From JBBTXJ01 sp038061815 (lineage in GTDB: Bacteria > Patescibacteriota > Patescibacteriia > Magasanikbacterales > JBBTXJ01), in NCBI GenBank assembly GCA_038061815.1, contig JBBTYK010000043.1, positions 1 to 10,447 of the forward strand: 10,447 nt of DNA, read 5' to 3'. A program made the position numbers and the translations under genes. How positions within the stretch are numbered: the stretch's first letter is position 1; each line of letters starts with the position of its first letter. Of the stretch, positions 1 to 4,749 are shown piece by piece. A model generated the notes under the pieces. It was not told where the DNA came from. It was given only the letters and a program-made list of their open reading frames with translations, and made no database searches.

Positions 1-454
1 CATTGGCGTGTTGTAACTGCGGCTCGAGCGACCCCACAAAAATTGTAGGGTCAAAACCGGCCTCCTGCAACATAAGTCCGATGAGCGCGGTAACGGTGGA
101 TTTTCCATGCGTGCCCGTGACGGCGATGGTAAATTTCTTTTCAGACAAAAGGCCCAAAAATTCCGGATAACTCACCTGTTTTACACCCTTCTTTTTCGCG
201 GCTTTGCGTTCTACATTATTCTTATCCACGGCCGGCGTATACACCACCAAATCCGCATCGGCCGGCACGTTTTCCGGCGCATGGCCTATGATAACCGGAA
301 TGCCTTCTGCCACAAGGGCATGGGTCAAATCCGTGGCCGCTAAATCCGAACCGGAAATGGCGATATCATTATGCCGCGCCCAGCGCGCCACCGCAGACAC
401 GCCAATACCCCCAATGCCGATGCAGTATATTTTTTTGAGTTTCATGAAATCCAT
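1..454 (-). CDS. murC: UDP-N-acetylmuramate--L-alanine ligase, N-terminal part (runs off the window)
   Basis: MurC joins L-alanine to UDP-MurNAc using ATP, the first peptide step of cytoplasmic peptidoglycan precursor synthesis. About 151 codons are present; the C-terminal two thirds lie beyond position 1. Reading from 454 down, the protein opens MDFMKLKKIYCIGIGGIGVS, the glycine-rich UDP-binding loop of the Mur ligase N-terminal domain. Near residues 121-128 it has TGTHGKST, the Mur ligase ATP-binding P-loop, followed by TALIGLMLQEAGFDPT. VVYTPAVDKNN in the middle matches the usual MurC Rossmann region. The start is either 454 or the in-frame ATG at 445. I prefer 454 because an extended -10 lies 6 bases upstream and there is no Shine-Dalgarno sequence, which fits a leaderless transcript. 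Mpl, the related tripeptide ligase, shares these motifs and cannot be fully excluded without the C-terminus, but the short N-terminus and GIGGIG favour MurC. Confidence 0.93.
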   Translation of the reverse strand, partial: MDFMKLKKIYCIGIGGIGVSAVARWARHNDIAISGSDLAATDLTHALVAEGIPVIIGHAPENVPADADLVVYTPAVDKNNVERKAAKKKGVKQVSYPEFLGLLSEKKFTIAVTGTHGKSTVTALIGLMLQEAGFDPTIFVGSLEPQLQHAN

Positions 455-460
455 GAGAGT

Positions 461-489
461 ACGATAACACGAAATAAAAAAGTTGTCAT
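461..489 (-). promoter_or_regulatory. Putative murC promoter, repeat-derived -35, leaderless
   Basis: On the minus strand, ATGACA (489-484, 5 of 6 bases of TTGACA) is followed by exactly 17 bases and then TATCGT (466-461), preceded by TG at 469-468, so the -10 is of the extended TGnTATnnT type. Only 6 bases separate the -10 from the ATG at 454, so transcription should begin at or next to the start codon. The -35 is the outer end of a repeat half-unit (GTCATTACGAG at 485-495 on the plus strand). Promoter calls by eye are uncertain, but glyA shows the same geometry. Confidence 0.55.
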
Positions 490-610
490 TACGAGAGTTT
501 TCTTCCGTCATTGCGAGGAGCGAAGCGACGAAGCAATCTAATGCAATCTAATTAGATTGCTTCGCCAGGGCCTGCGCTCGCTCGGCCCGCGAGGCGCTGC
601 TCGCAATGGC
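485..610. repeat. Composite palindromic intergenic repeat, copy 1
   Basis: The element proper runs from GTCATTGCGAG (507-517) to CTCGCAATGG (600-609), which are near-perfect inverted ends. Inside, CGAAGCAATCTAAT (529-542) and ATTAGATTGCTTCG (551-564) form 14-base perfect arms around an 8-base loop, and 543-560 is itself a perfect 18-base palindrome (GCAATCTAATTAGATTGC). The right side carries an extra module at 568-588 with GGGCC/GGCCC arms that recurs at 1473-1493. A lone half-unit, GTCATTACGAG, precedes the element at 485-495. The same core occurs in the opposite orientation at 2838-2919. It resembles the dispersed REP-like GTCATTGCGAG...GAAGCAATCT family seen in many bacterial genomes. No protein is encoded here. 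Confidence 0.85.
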
Positions 611-654
611 ATCTATCCAAAAAACCCGCGAGGGCCTTTTGTAGTTTTGTAGAA

Positions 655-684
655 TAAAAAAACCACAGGCCTAGCCAGTGGTTA
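655..684 (-). terminator. Rho-independent terminator of the transglutaminase-like gene
   Basis: On the minus strand AACCAC (683-678) pairs with GTGGTT (666-661). An inner GGC/GCC pair with a TAG loop extends the hairpin after one T-T mismatch, and a run of five further T residues (660-656) follows. The hairpin begins inside the TAA stop codon (684-682), so the gene ends directly in its own terminator. It insulates the gene from murC, which lies downstream on the same strand. Confidence 0.85.
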
Positions 685-1353
685 AAACCCTAACCAACGA
701 AACCTGGGACAAAGACGTATTCGTTTGTATACCCGTTTTTGGTATCGAGAAATGTCAAAACCAGTAAACAACCGCATCATATTAAGATTGTTTTCCTCGG
801 TGTTTCTCACTCCCGTATCCCACACATCAATGGACTTGGCAAAGACATAGTAACCGCATGGCAAACAAAAATTGTCTGCGTCATAATCGCGATAGAGAAA
901 CCCAGCCATAGAATCAACCAGATACCATTGACCCTTGATGTACGGCTCCACAAAAATATGTCCATACACAGGTCTTACCTGTCGACCAGTCCTGTCCACC
1001 GTCTTGATCCACTTGATTCTAGCCGATTGCACAAAAACTACCGGTATACCCTTAGCGCGCGCCAAAACAGCAAAAACCAAACCGTAGTCAGTGCAACCAG
1101 TGACGAGACGAGAATTAACTATCTGATGAGCCGTGCGGCCGAACTTATCGGCGTAGCCATTACTTAAATTGCTACGCATCCACCGGGAAATCTCTCGAAG
1201 AGTCGAAACGTCCTTACGATTATTAAACCGACCAGCAATCGCTAAGATATCCGCCGTCAAGCGTGTTTGCTCGCCCTGTTGCAAAAATGCTGCAGGGTCG
1301 GCATAATCAGCGTTCTGGAAATAACCACGGAACGTTTGCTGGTTATTAGCCAT
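682..1353 (-). CDS. Transglutaminase-like cysteine protease-fold protein
   Basis: The 223-residue protein has the three catalytic blocks of the transglutaminase-like superfamily in the right order. These are Cys87 in VTGCTDYGLVFAVLARAKGI (helix-start Cys followed by a long helix), His132 in VYGHIFVEPYIKG, and Asp147 in QWYLVDSMAG. An N-terminal helical region (about 25-65) precedes the core. After residue 150 there is a Tyr/Arg-rich tail ending KRIRLCPRFRWLGF. I see no signal peptide or membrane segment, so it is probably cytoplasmic. Members of this superfamily include proteases, peptide N-glycanases and amide hydrolases; the substrate cannot be told. It has its own probable promoter and a strong terminator, so it looks like a single-gene unit. 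AGGGG lies 7 bases before the ATG as a modest Shine-Dalgarno sequence. Family assignment is good; the exact function is unknown. Confidence 0.8.
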   Translation of the reverse strand: MANNQQTFRGYFQNADYADPAAFLQQGEQTRLTADILAIAGRFNNRKDVSTLREISRWMRSNLSNGYADKFGRTAHQIVNSRLVTGCTDYGLVFAVLARAKGIPVVFVQSARIKWIKTVDRTGRQVRPVYGHIFVEPYIKGQWYLVDSMAGFLYRDYDADNFCLPCGYYVFAKSIDVWDTGVRNTEENNLNMMRLFTGFDISRYQKRVYKRIRLCPRFRWLGF

Positions 1354-1384
1354 GTTCTATCCCCTGTTTTCTTTCCTATTTGCA

Positions 1385-1413
1385 GATTTAACATATCCAT
1401 GACCCGATGTCAA
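1385..1413 (-). promoter_or_regulatory. Possible promoter of the transglutaminase-like gene
   Basis: On the minus strand a perfect -35 TTGACA (1413-1408) is followed by 17 bases and a weak -10 TAAATC (1390-1385) with an upstream TG. This leaves about 30 bases of leader, including AGGGG (1365-1361), before the ATG at 1353. The -35 is convincing and the -10 is poor, so the exact transcription start is uncertain. Confidence 0.4.
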
Positions 1414-1472
1414 GTCGCGCCTCGGTTCGCGCCGCCGCACGTCGGCTTAGTCGAGGGATATAATTAGGTCTG

Positions 1473-1544
1473 GGGCCTGCGCTTGTTCGGCCCATCATGG
1501 ACCCGGCGACTCGACCTTGAGGCAAGGCCTCGCTCGGGATGACA
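1473..1544. repeat. Repeat remnant upstream of glyA
   Basis: Positions 1473-1493 match the module at 568-588 with two differences; both have GGGCC/GGCCC arms around TGCGCT(C/T)G(C/T)TC. Further right, 1510-1543 (TCGACCTTGAGGC... ending CTCGGGATGAC) looks like the end of another dispersed repeat type that terminates in GGGATGAC. Together with copy 1, this shows that the repeats in this genome are modular. The rest of the divergent 1354-1574 region holds no gene that I can support. Confidence 0.55.
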
Positions 1545-1567
1545 AAATATAACTACTCTGCTATACT
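1539..1567 (+). promoter_or_regulatory. Putative glyA promoter, repeat-derived -35, leaderless
   Basis: ATGACA (1539-1544, 5 of 6 bases of TTGACA) is the terminal part of the repeat. After exactly 17 bases comes TATACT (1562-1567) with TG at 1559-1560, giving an extended -10. Seven bases (AAACCGC) then separate it from the ATG at 1575, so the mRNA should start at or within a base or two of the start codon. This makes the upstream ATG at 1539 part of the -35 element rather than a translation start. Confidence 0.6.
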
Positions 1568-1574
1568 AAACCGC

Positions 1575-2813
1575 ATGAATAAGCAAAATCTCGCGGCGTA
1601 TGACCCGGAACTTCATGAATGGATTCAGAAAGAGCTGAATCGGCAGGAAACCGGCCTGGAAATGATTCCGTCTGAAAACTTTGTGTCCCCCGCTGTTTTG
1701 GAAGCGCTGGGGTCTGTTTTGACGAATAAATACGCGGAGGGCTATCCGGGCAAACGCTATTACGGCGGATGCCAATTTGTTGACGGCGTTGAGCAACTCG
1801 CGATTGACCGCGCAAAACAATTATTCGGCGCCGAACACGTTAATGTGCAACCACTTTCCGGCGCACCGGCAAACATCGCCGTGTATTCCGCGCTTTTGGA
1901 ACCGGGCGATACCGTGCTCGGGATGGATTTATCTCACGGCGGCCACTTAACGCACGGCCATCCGGTAACGTATTCGGCAAAGATTTATAATTTTGTTCGC
2001 TACAAAACGAACGAACGCGGACTGATTGATTTGGATAACCTCCGCGCCATGGCGGAAGAACATAAACCGAAATTGATTTTGGTTGGCTATTCCGCGTACT
2101 CGCGCGAGATTGATTACGCGGCCGTGAAAAAAATTGCGGACGAGGTGGGCGCGCTCACGATGGCGGACATTGCGCACATCGCCGGCTTGATTGCCGCGGG
2201 CGAGATGAATAATCCGGTGCCGCTGTTTGATGTGGTTACCACCACCACGCACAAAACATTGCGAGGCCCGCGCGGCGGCATGATTATGTGCAAAGAGGCG
2301 TTTGCGAAAAAAATAGACAAGGCGGTGTTTCCCGGATTGCAAGGTGGCCCGCATGAAAATGTTATCGGTGCAAAAGCGGTGGCGTTCAAAGAAGCGCTGG
2401 AACCGTCATTCAAAGAATACGCGCGGCAGATAAAAGCGAACGCGAAGGTGTTGGAAGAGGAATTGGCGCGGCGCGATTACAAACTGATGTTTGGCGGCAC
2501 GGATAATCATTTGCTGTTGATTGACGTGACACCGAAAGGCGTTACCGGCGCGCAGGCGGAAGCGGCGTTGGATAAGGCGGGCATTACGGTAAACAAAAAC
2601 ATGATTCCGGATGACCCGCGCTCGCCCATGGATCCGTCTGGGATTCGTTTGGGTACGCCGGCTTTGACCACGCGCGGGATGCGTGAGGATGAGATGCGCC
2701 GCGTTGCCGATTTTATTGACCGCGCGATTACGGCGCACGCTGATGAGGAAGCGCTCGCCAAAATTCGGGAAGAAGTGGTGGAATTAACCAGCAAGTTTCC
2801 GTTGTATCGTTAG
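1575..2813 (+). CDS. glyA: Serine hydroxymethyltransferase
   Basis: This cytoplasmic PLP enzyme converts serine and tetrahydrofolate to glycine and 5,10-methylene-THF, supplying C1 units to folD next door. From the ATG at 1575 it has 412 residues, the normal family length, and opens MNKQNLAAYDPELHEWIQ like other SHMTs. Family signatures are present: PSENFVS, TNKYAEGYPGKRYYGG (about 50-65), the PLP-facing MADIAHIAGLIAAG (about 196-209), TTTTHKTLRGPRGG with the Schiff-base lysine near K227, and SGIRLGTPALTTRG (about 355-368). An in-frame ATG at 1539 would add 12 residues (MTKYNYSAILNR), but it lies inside the repeat and promoter and matches nothing in the family. There is no Shine-Dalgarno sequence. 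The stop codon's last base is the first base of the next repeat. Confidence 0.97.
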   Translation: MNKQNLAAYDPELHEWIQKELNRQETGLEMIPSENFVSPAVLEALGSVLTNKYAEGYPGKRYYGGCQFVDGVEQLAIDRAKQLFGAEHVNVQPLSGAPANIAVYSALLEPGDTVLGMDLSHGGHLTHGHPVTYSAKIYNFVRYKTNERGLIDLDNLRAMAEEHKPKLILVGYSAYSREIDYAAVKKIADEVGALTMADIAHIAGLIAAGEMNNPVPLFDVVTTTTHKTLRGPRGGMIMCKEAFAKKIDKAVFPGLQGGPHENVIGAKAVAFKEALEPSFKEYARQIKANAKVLEEELARRDYKLMFGGTDNHLLLIDVTPKGVTGAQAEAALDKAGITVNKNMIPDDPRSPMDPSGIRLGTPALTTRGMREDEMRRVADFIDRAITAHADEEALAKIREEVVELTSKFPLYR

Positions 2814-2942
2814 TCATTGCGAGAAGGCCCATTCTCTGTCATTGCGAGCGTAGCGAAGCAATCTAATTAGATTGCATTAGATTGCTTCGTCGCTCGCTGC
2901 GCTCGCTCCTCGCAATGACAAAGGGGAACTCCTCGCAATGAC
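2813..2942. repeat. Nested palindromic repeat between glyA and folD, copy 2
   Basis: An outer pair of 11-base ends, GTCATTGCGAG (2813-2823) and CTCGCAATGAC (2932-2942), encloses a complete inner element with the same ends (2838-2848 and 2909-2919). The inner core has 14-base perfect arms CGAAGCAATCTAAT (2854-2867) and ATTAGATTGCTTCG (2876-2889) and contains the 18-base palindrome at 2858-2875. The core is the exact inverse orientation of copy 1. The nesting suggests that one element inserted into another. It fills the entire glyA-folD spacer. In RNA it would fold strongly and could attenuate folD or act as an mRNA 3' end. Confidence 0.88.
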
Positions 2943-2953
2943 ATTTCTATTTT

Positions 2954-3981
2954 ATGCCAGCTCAACTCATTGACGGACGCGCCATCGCGCAAACCATCCG
3001 CGATGACGTAAAGAAAAAAATCGCCGCGTCAGGTATAACGCCCGGCCTCGCGGTTGTTTTGGTTGGCGGCAATCCGGCCTCACATACATATGTGGAACTG
3101 AAGGAACGCGCGTGCCAGGACGTGGGCATTCATTTTGAAAAGTACCTGTTCACGGAAACGGAACCGCAAGAACGCATTATCATGCGCATTCAGGAATTAA
3201 ACGCGCGGCACGACATTCACGCCATCCTCGTTCAGCTCCCGCTCCCTCGCGGTTATGATGAAGATGCCGTGATTCGCGCGATGGACCATCGCAAAGATGT
3301 TGATGGGTTTCATCCGGCGAACATCACGGCGGTATTGCAGGGCGGCGGGCATCATCCGTTGCCCGTGCTCATCAAAGCCATCATGCGGTTGATTGAAGAA
3401 ACGCACGTGCCGATGGCTGGAAAACAGGCAGTAATTTTGGGGAACAGCGATGTGTTTATGAGGCCGCTCGGNNNNNNNNNNNNNNNNNNNNNNNNNNNNN
3501 NNNNNNNNNNNNNNNNNNNNNNNNNNNNNNNNNNNNNNNNNNNNNNNNNNNNNNNNNNNNNNNNNNNNNNNCTGGAAAACAGGCAGTAATTTTGGGGAAC
3601 AGCGATGTGTTTATGAGGCCGCTCGGGGCGGTTTTGGAGCGGGCAGGGATGACGGTGGAGTGGATGACGTCGCCGTCAATGATGCGTACGGGATCCTTCG
3701 GCCAGGGGCCTCAGGATGACATAAAAAAAGCCGATGTGCTGGTGGTAGCCATCGGCAAACCCTGGATGATTACGCCCGATTTTGTGAAACCGAGCGCCAT
3801 TGTCATTGACATCGGCACCACAAGGGACGCGGAAACCGGACAACTGCGGGGCGATGTACACCCAGATGCCGCGAATGTCGCCGCGTGGCTCACGCCGGTT
3901 CCGGGTGGCGTGGGGCCGGTTACGGTTGCGATGCTTCTTGAGAACACCGTTGTTCTCGCCGAGCGCTTCAGTCGCGCCTAA
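2954..3981 (+). CDS. folD: Methylenetetrahydrofolate dehydrogenase/cyclohydrolase, split by an assembly gap
   Basis: FolD oxidises 5,10-methylene-THF (the SHMT product) to methenyl-THF with NAD(P)+ and hydrolyses it to 10-formyl-THF. The reading frame is broken by 100 N (3472-3571). Merging the 55-base duplicates that flank the gap (joining 3471 to 3627) gives one uninterrupted 290-residue protein, the normal length. It carries LAVVLVGGNPASHTYVELK with the expected active-site Tyr46 and Lys50, VQLPLP with Gln94, KDVDGFHP with Asp117, the Rossmann motif AVILGNSDVFMRP (about 159-171), VVAIGKP and TPVPGGVGPVTVAMLLENT. Oddities: the usual P-C-T-P-x-G loop reads HHPLPVL (about 133-139), GxSxxVGxP reads GNSDVFMRP, and about 11 residues (194-204) come from an inserted repeat. 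No Shine-Dalgarno sequence or promoter is clear, so it is probably read through from glyA. Confidence 0.93.
3417..3626. other. Scaffold gap (100 N) flanked by identical 55-base overlaps
   Basis: N fills 3472-3571. The 55 bases before it (3417-3471, CTGGAAAACAGG...GGCCGCTCGG) are repeated exactly right after it (3572-3626). A round 100-base gap between two contig ends sharing one fixed-length word is what a de Bruijn-type assembler leaves when a scaffolder does not merge the overlap. Removing 155 bases restores the folD frame (518 + 355 = 873 bases, divisible by 3), so no sequence is likely to be missing. Confidence 0.9.
3690..3720. repeat. Small palindromic repeat inserted in frame within folD
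   Basis: The unit GGGATCCTTCGGCC...CAGGATGAC forms a hairpin: ATCCT (3693-3697) with AGGAT (3713-3717), and GGCC (3700-3703) with GGCC (3707-3710) around an AGG loop. It ends in GGATGAC like the repeat end at 1543. It encodes roughly TGSFGQGPQDD, in the loop between the beta strand TVEWM and the helix before ADVLVVAIGKP, where other FolD proteins are about 8 residues shorter. Confidence 0.65.
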
Positions 3982-4097
3982 CGAGGACAGAGCAATTCCA
4001 GAAGCAAGACGACCGAAAACGCCGTCACCAACAGCAAGAGGAACGCGGTGATGAGCAACCCGAGCGGTCGCCCATCATCCGACGTGCGGCGCTTCAC
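3978..4097 (-). CDS. Tiny single-span membrane protein, downstream partner
   Basis: This 39-residue reading frame starts with GTG at 4097 and reads (M)KRRTSDDGRPLG followed by a hydrophobic stretch LLITAFLLLLVTAFSVVLLL (about 13-32) and the short tail ELLCPR. The basic N-terminus suggests N-in topology. It is not a recognised family. The case for a real gene is a complete AGGAGG at 4109-4104, 6 bases before the GTG, and its position overlapping the end of the upstream small gene by 23 bases, which suggests translational coupling. Its TAG stop overlaps the folD TAA in a shared CTAA (3978-3981). It could be a regulatory or assembly micropeptide or a membrane-acting toxin-like peptide; the sequence does not decide. 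Confidence 0.55.
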   Translation of the reverse strand: MKRRTSDDGRPLGLLITAFLLLLVTAFSVVLLLELLCPR

Positions 4098-4224
4098 GCT
4101 CTTCCTCCTGCAACAGCCGGCCCACCTCCACGAGCGTGAACAGCACCGAGCCAGCGCCGACCACCGTCATGAACACGAGGAACCCGAGCGCCTGCCACAC
4201 ATCGCCTAATACGAACTGTTCCAT
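4075..4224 (-). CDS. Tiny single-span membrane protein, upstream partner
   Basis: This 49-residue protein runs from ATG at 4224 to TGA at 4075. It has a short N-terminus (MEQFVLGDVWQ), one hydrophobic segment ALGFLVFMTVVGAGSVLFTLV (about 12-32) with small residues (GAGS) in the middle, and an acidic tail VGRLLQEEEREAPHVG (about 34-49). AGGAGG at 4238-4233 lies 8 bases before the ATG within a purine-rich run, and a near-consensus sigma-70 promoter lies just upstream. Promoter, ribosome site, hydrophobic segment and overlapping second gene together make chance unlikely in a region otherwise free of genes. No family is recognised. The acidic tail here and the basic N-terminus of its partner could pair across the membrane face; that is only inference. 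Confidence 0.6.
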   Translation of the reverse strand: MEQFVLGDVWQALGFLVFMTVVGAGSVLFTLVEVGRLLQEEEREAPHVG

Positions 4225-4245
4225 TCCCCTTCCCTCCTCTCAAGC

Positions 4246-4274
4246 ACTATAGACGGCGCGCGCCGCCATGTCAA
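4246..4274 (-). promoter_or_regulatory. Near-consensus sigma-70 promoter for the small membrane protein pair
   Basis: On the minus strand TTGACA (4274-4269, perfect) is followed by 17 bases and TATAGT (4251-4246, 5 of 6 bases). The expected start near 4239 gives a leader of about 15 bases carrying AGGAGG. The -35 lies only 3 bases from the tsaE start codon on the opposite strand, so the two transcription units are tightly divergent. CTATAG at 4247-4252 is symmetric, but no matching -35 is seen for the plus strand. Confidence 0.7.
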
Positions 4275-4277
4275 TCC

Positions 4278-4745
4278 ATGAAAAAACACCTCAAAAACGA
4301 AGAAGAAACCATGCGCGCCGGCGCTGATTTTGCGCGAACATTGCGCGGCGGCGATATTGTATTACTGCACGGCGAACTCGGCGCCGGAAAAACCACGTTT
4401 GTGAAAGGGATGGCGAAGGGGCTTGGCGTCACACAAAATATCACGAGTCCGACGTTTGCGTTGATGGGATTGTACGTCGTCCCTGAGCGCAGTGTCGCTT
4501 GCGACGCGCAGTCGAAGGGCCTTCGACAAGCTCAGGCCAAAATTATGTTATGTCACATTGACACCTATCGCCTCAAAAACGCGGATGAACTCCGCGCCAT
4601 CGGCGCGGAGGACTACATCGGCGAGCCACACACCGTCACCGTCATTGAATGGCCGGAAAAAATCGCCGCGCTGCTCGCCGCGCACAAAACAAAAAACATC
4701 TTCTTTCGTCATGTTGACGGCGGACGGTCAATCACCGTACAGTAA
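4278..4745 (+). CDS. tsaE: tRNA threonylcarbamoyladenosine biosynthesis ATPase TsaE
   Basis: TsaE is the cytoplasmic ATPase that, with TsaB and TsaD, installs t6A at position 37 of ANN-decoding tRNAs. The 155-residue protein has the Walker A motif GELGAGKTTFVKG (about 32-44), TSPTF (56-60), HIDTYRL (93-99) and IEWPEK (123-128), all family hallmarks. Between Tyr66 and Ile89, where relatives have only a few residues, it carries VVPERSVACDAQSKGLRQAQAK, encoded by a palindromic repeat. This lengthens the loop before the HIDTYRL strand. No Shine-Dalgarno sequence is seen before the ATG at 4278. The adenylate cyclase follows 4 bases after the stop, so the two are probably co-transcribed. tsaB and tsaD are not in the window. 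Confidence 0.95.
   Translation: MKKHLKNEEETMRAGADFARTLRGGDIVLLHGELGAGKTTFVKGMAKGLGVTQNITSPTFALMGLYVVPERSVACDAQSKGLRQAQAKIMLCHIDTYRLKNADELRAIGAEDYIGEPHTVTVIEWPEKIAALLAAHKTKNIFFRHVDGGRSITVQ
4481..4536. repeat. Palindromic repeat inserted in frame within tsaE
   Basis: CCTGAGC (4482-4488) pairs with GCTCAGG (4530-4536), and GTCGAAGG (4511-4518) with CCTTCGAC (4520-4527). This is the common dispersed CCTGAGCGCAGTCGAAGG...CCTTCGACAAGCTCAGG repeat type. Within its left arm GCGCAG occurs twice (4487-4492 and 4506-4511) around a small GTCGC/GCGAC hairpin, so a second short insertion seems to have entered the first. The unit keeps the tsaE frame and has no stop codon in that frame. Confidence 0.75.
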
Positions 4746-4749
4746 CGCC

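Noticed and set aside
619..636. Possible second terminator on the minus strand (CCC-TCGC-GGG followed by six T)
   Set aside because: The stem is only about 3 base pairs. The hairpin at 661-683 is far stronger and is placed directly at the gene end.
1459..1464. Perfect TATAAT on the plus strand upstream of glyA
   Set aside because: There is no -35-like sequence at 16-18 bases upstream and it sits within GC-rich repeat debris. The TATACT closer to the ATG is much better supported.
1539..1574. Upstream ATG at 1539 as the glyA start (12 extra residues)
   Set aside because: It lies inside the repeat end and coincides with the -35 box; the extra residues match nothing in SHMT, whereas the protein from 1575 aligns with the family N-terminus.
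485..2942. Intergenic repeats as a CRISPR array
   Set aside because: Copies are few, far apart, inverted, of unequal length and self-complementary; there are no regular spacers and no cas genes.
2948..2953. TATTTT immediately before the folD ATG as a promoter -10
   Set aside because: It abuts the start codon, so transcription would begin inside the gene, and the ATGACA upstream is at the wrong spacing.
4248..4253. TATAGA as a plus-strand -10 for tsaE
   Set aside because: No -35-like sequence lies 16-18 bases upstream, and the CTATAG symmetry is explained by the strong minus-strand promoter.
4492..4749. Long upstream extension of the adenylate cyclase frame
   Set aside because: It overlaps tsaE in another frame and reads as Ser/Thr/Arg/Pro-rich noise typical of a shadow frame. 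GTG at 4750, just after the tsaE stop, is the better start; ATG 4711 is a weaker alternative.
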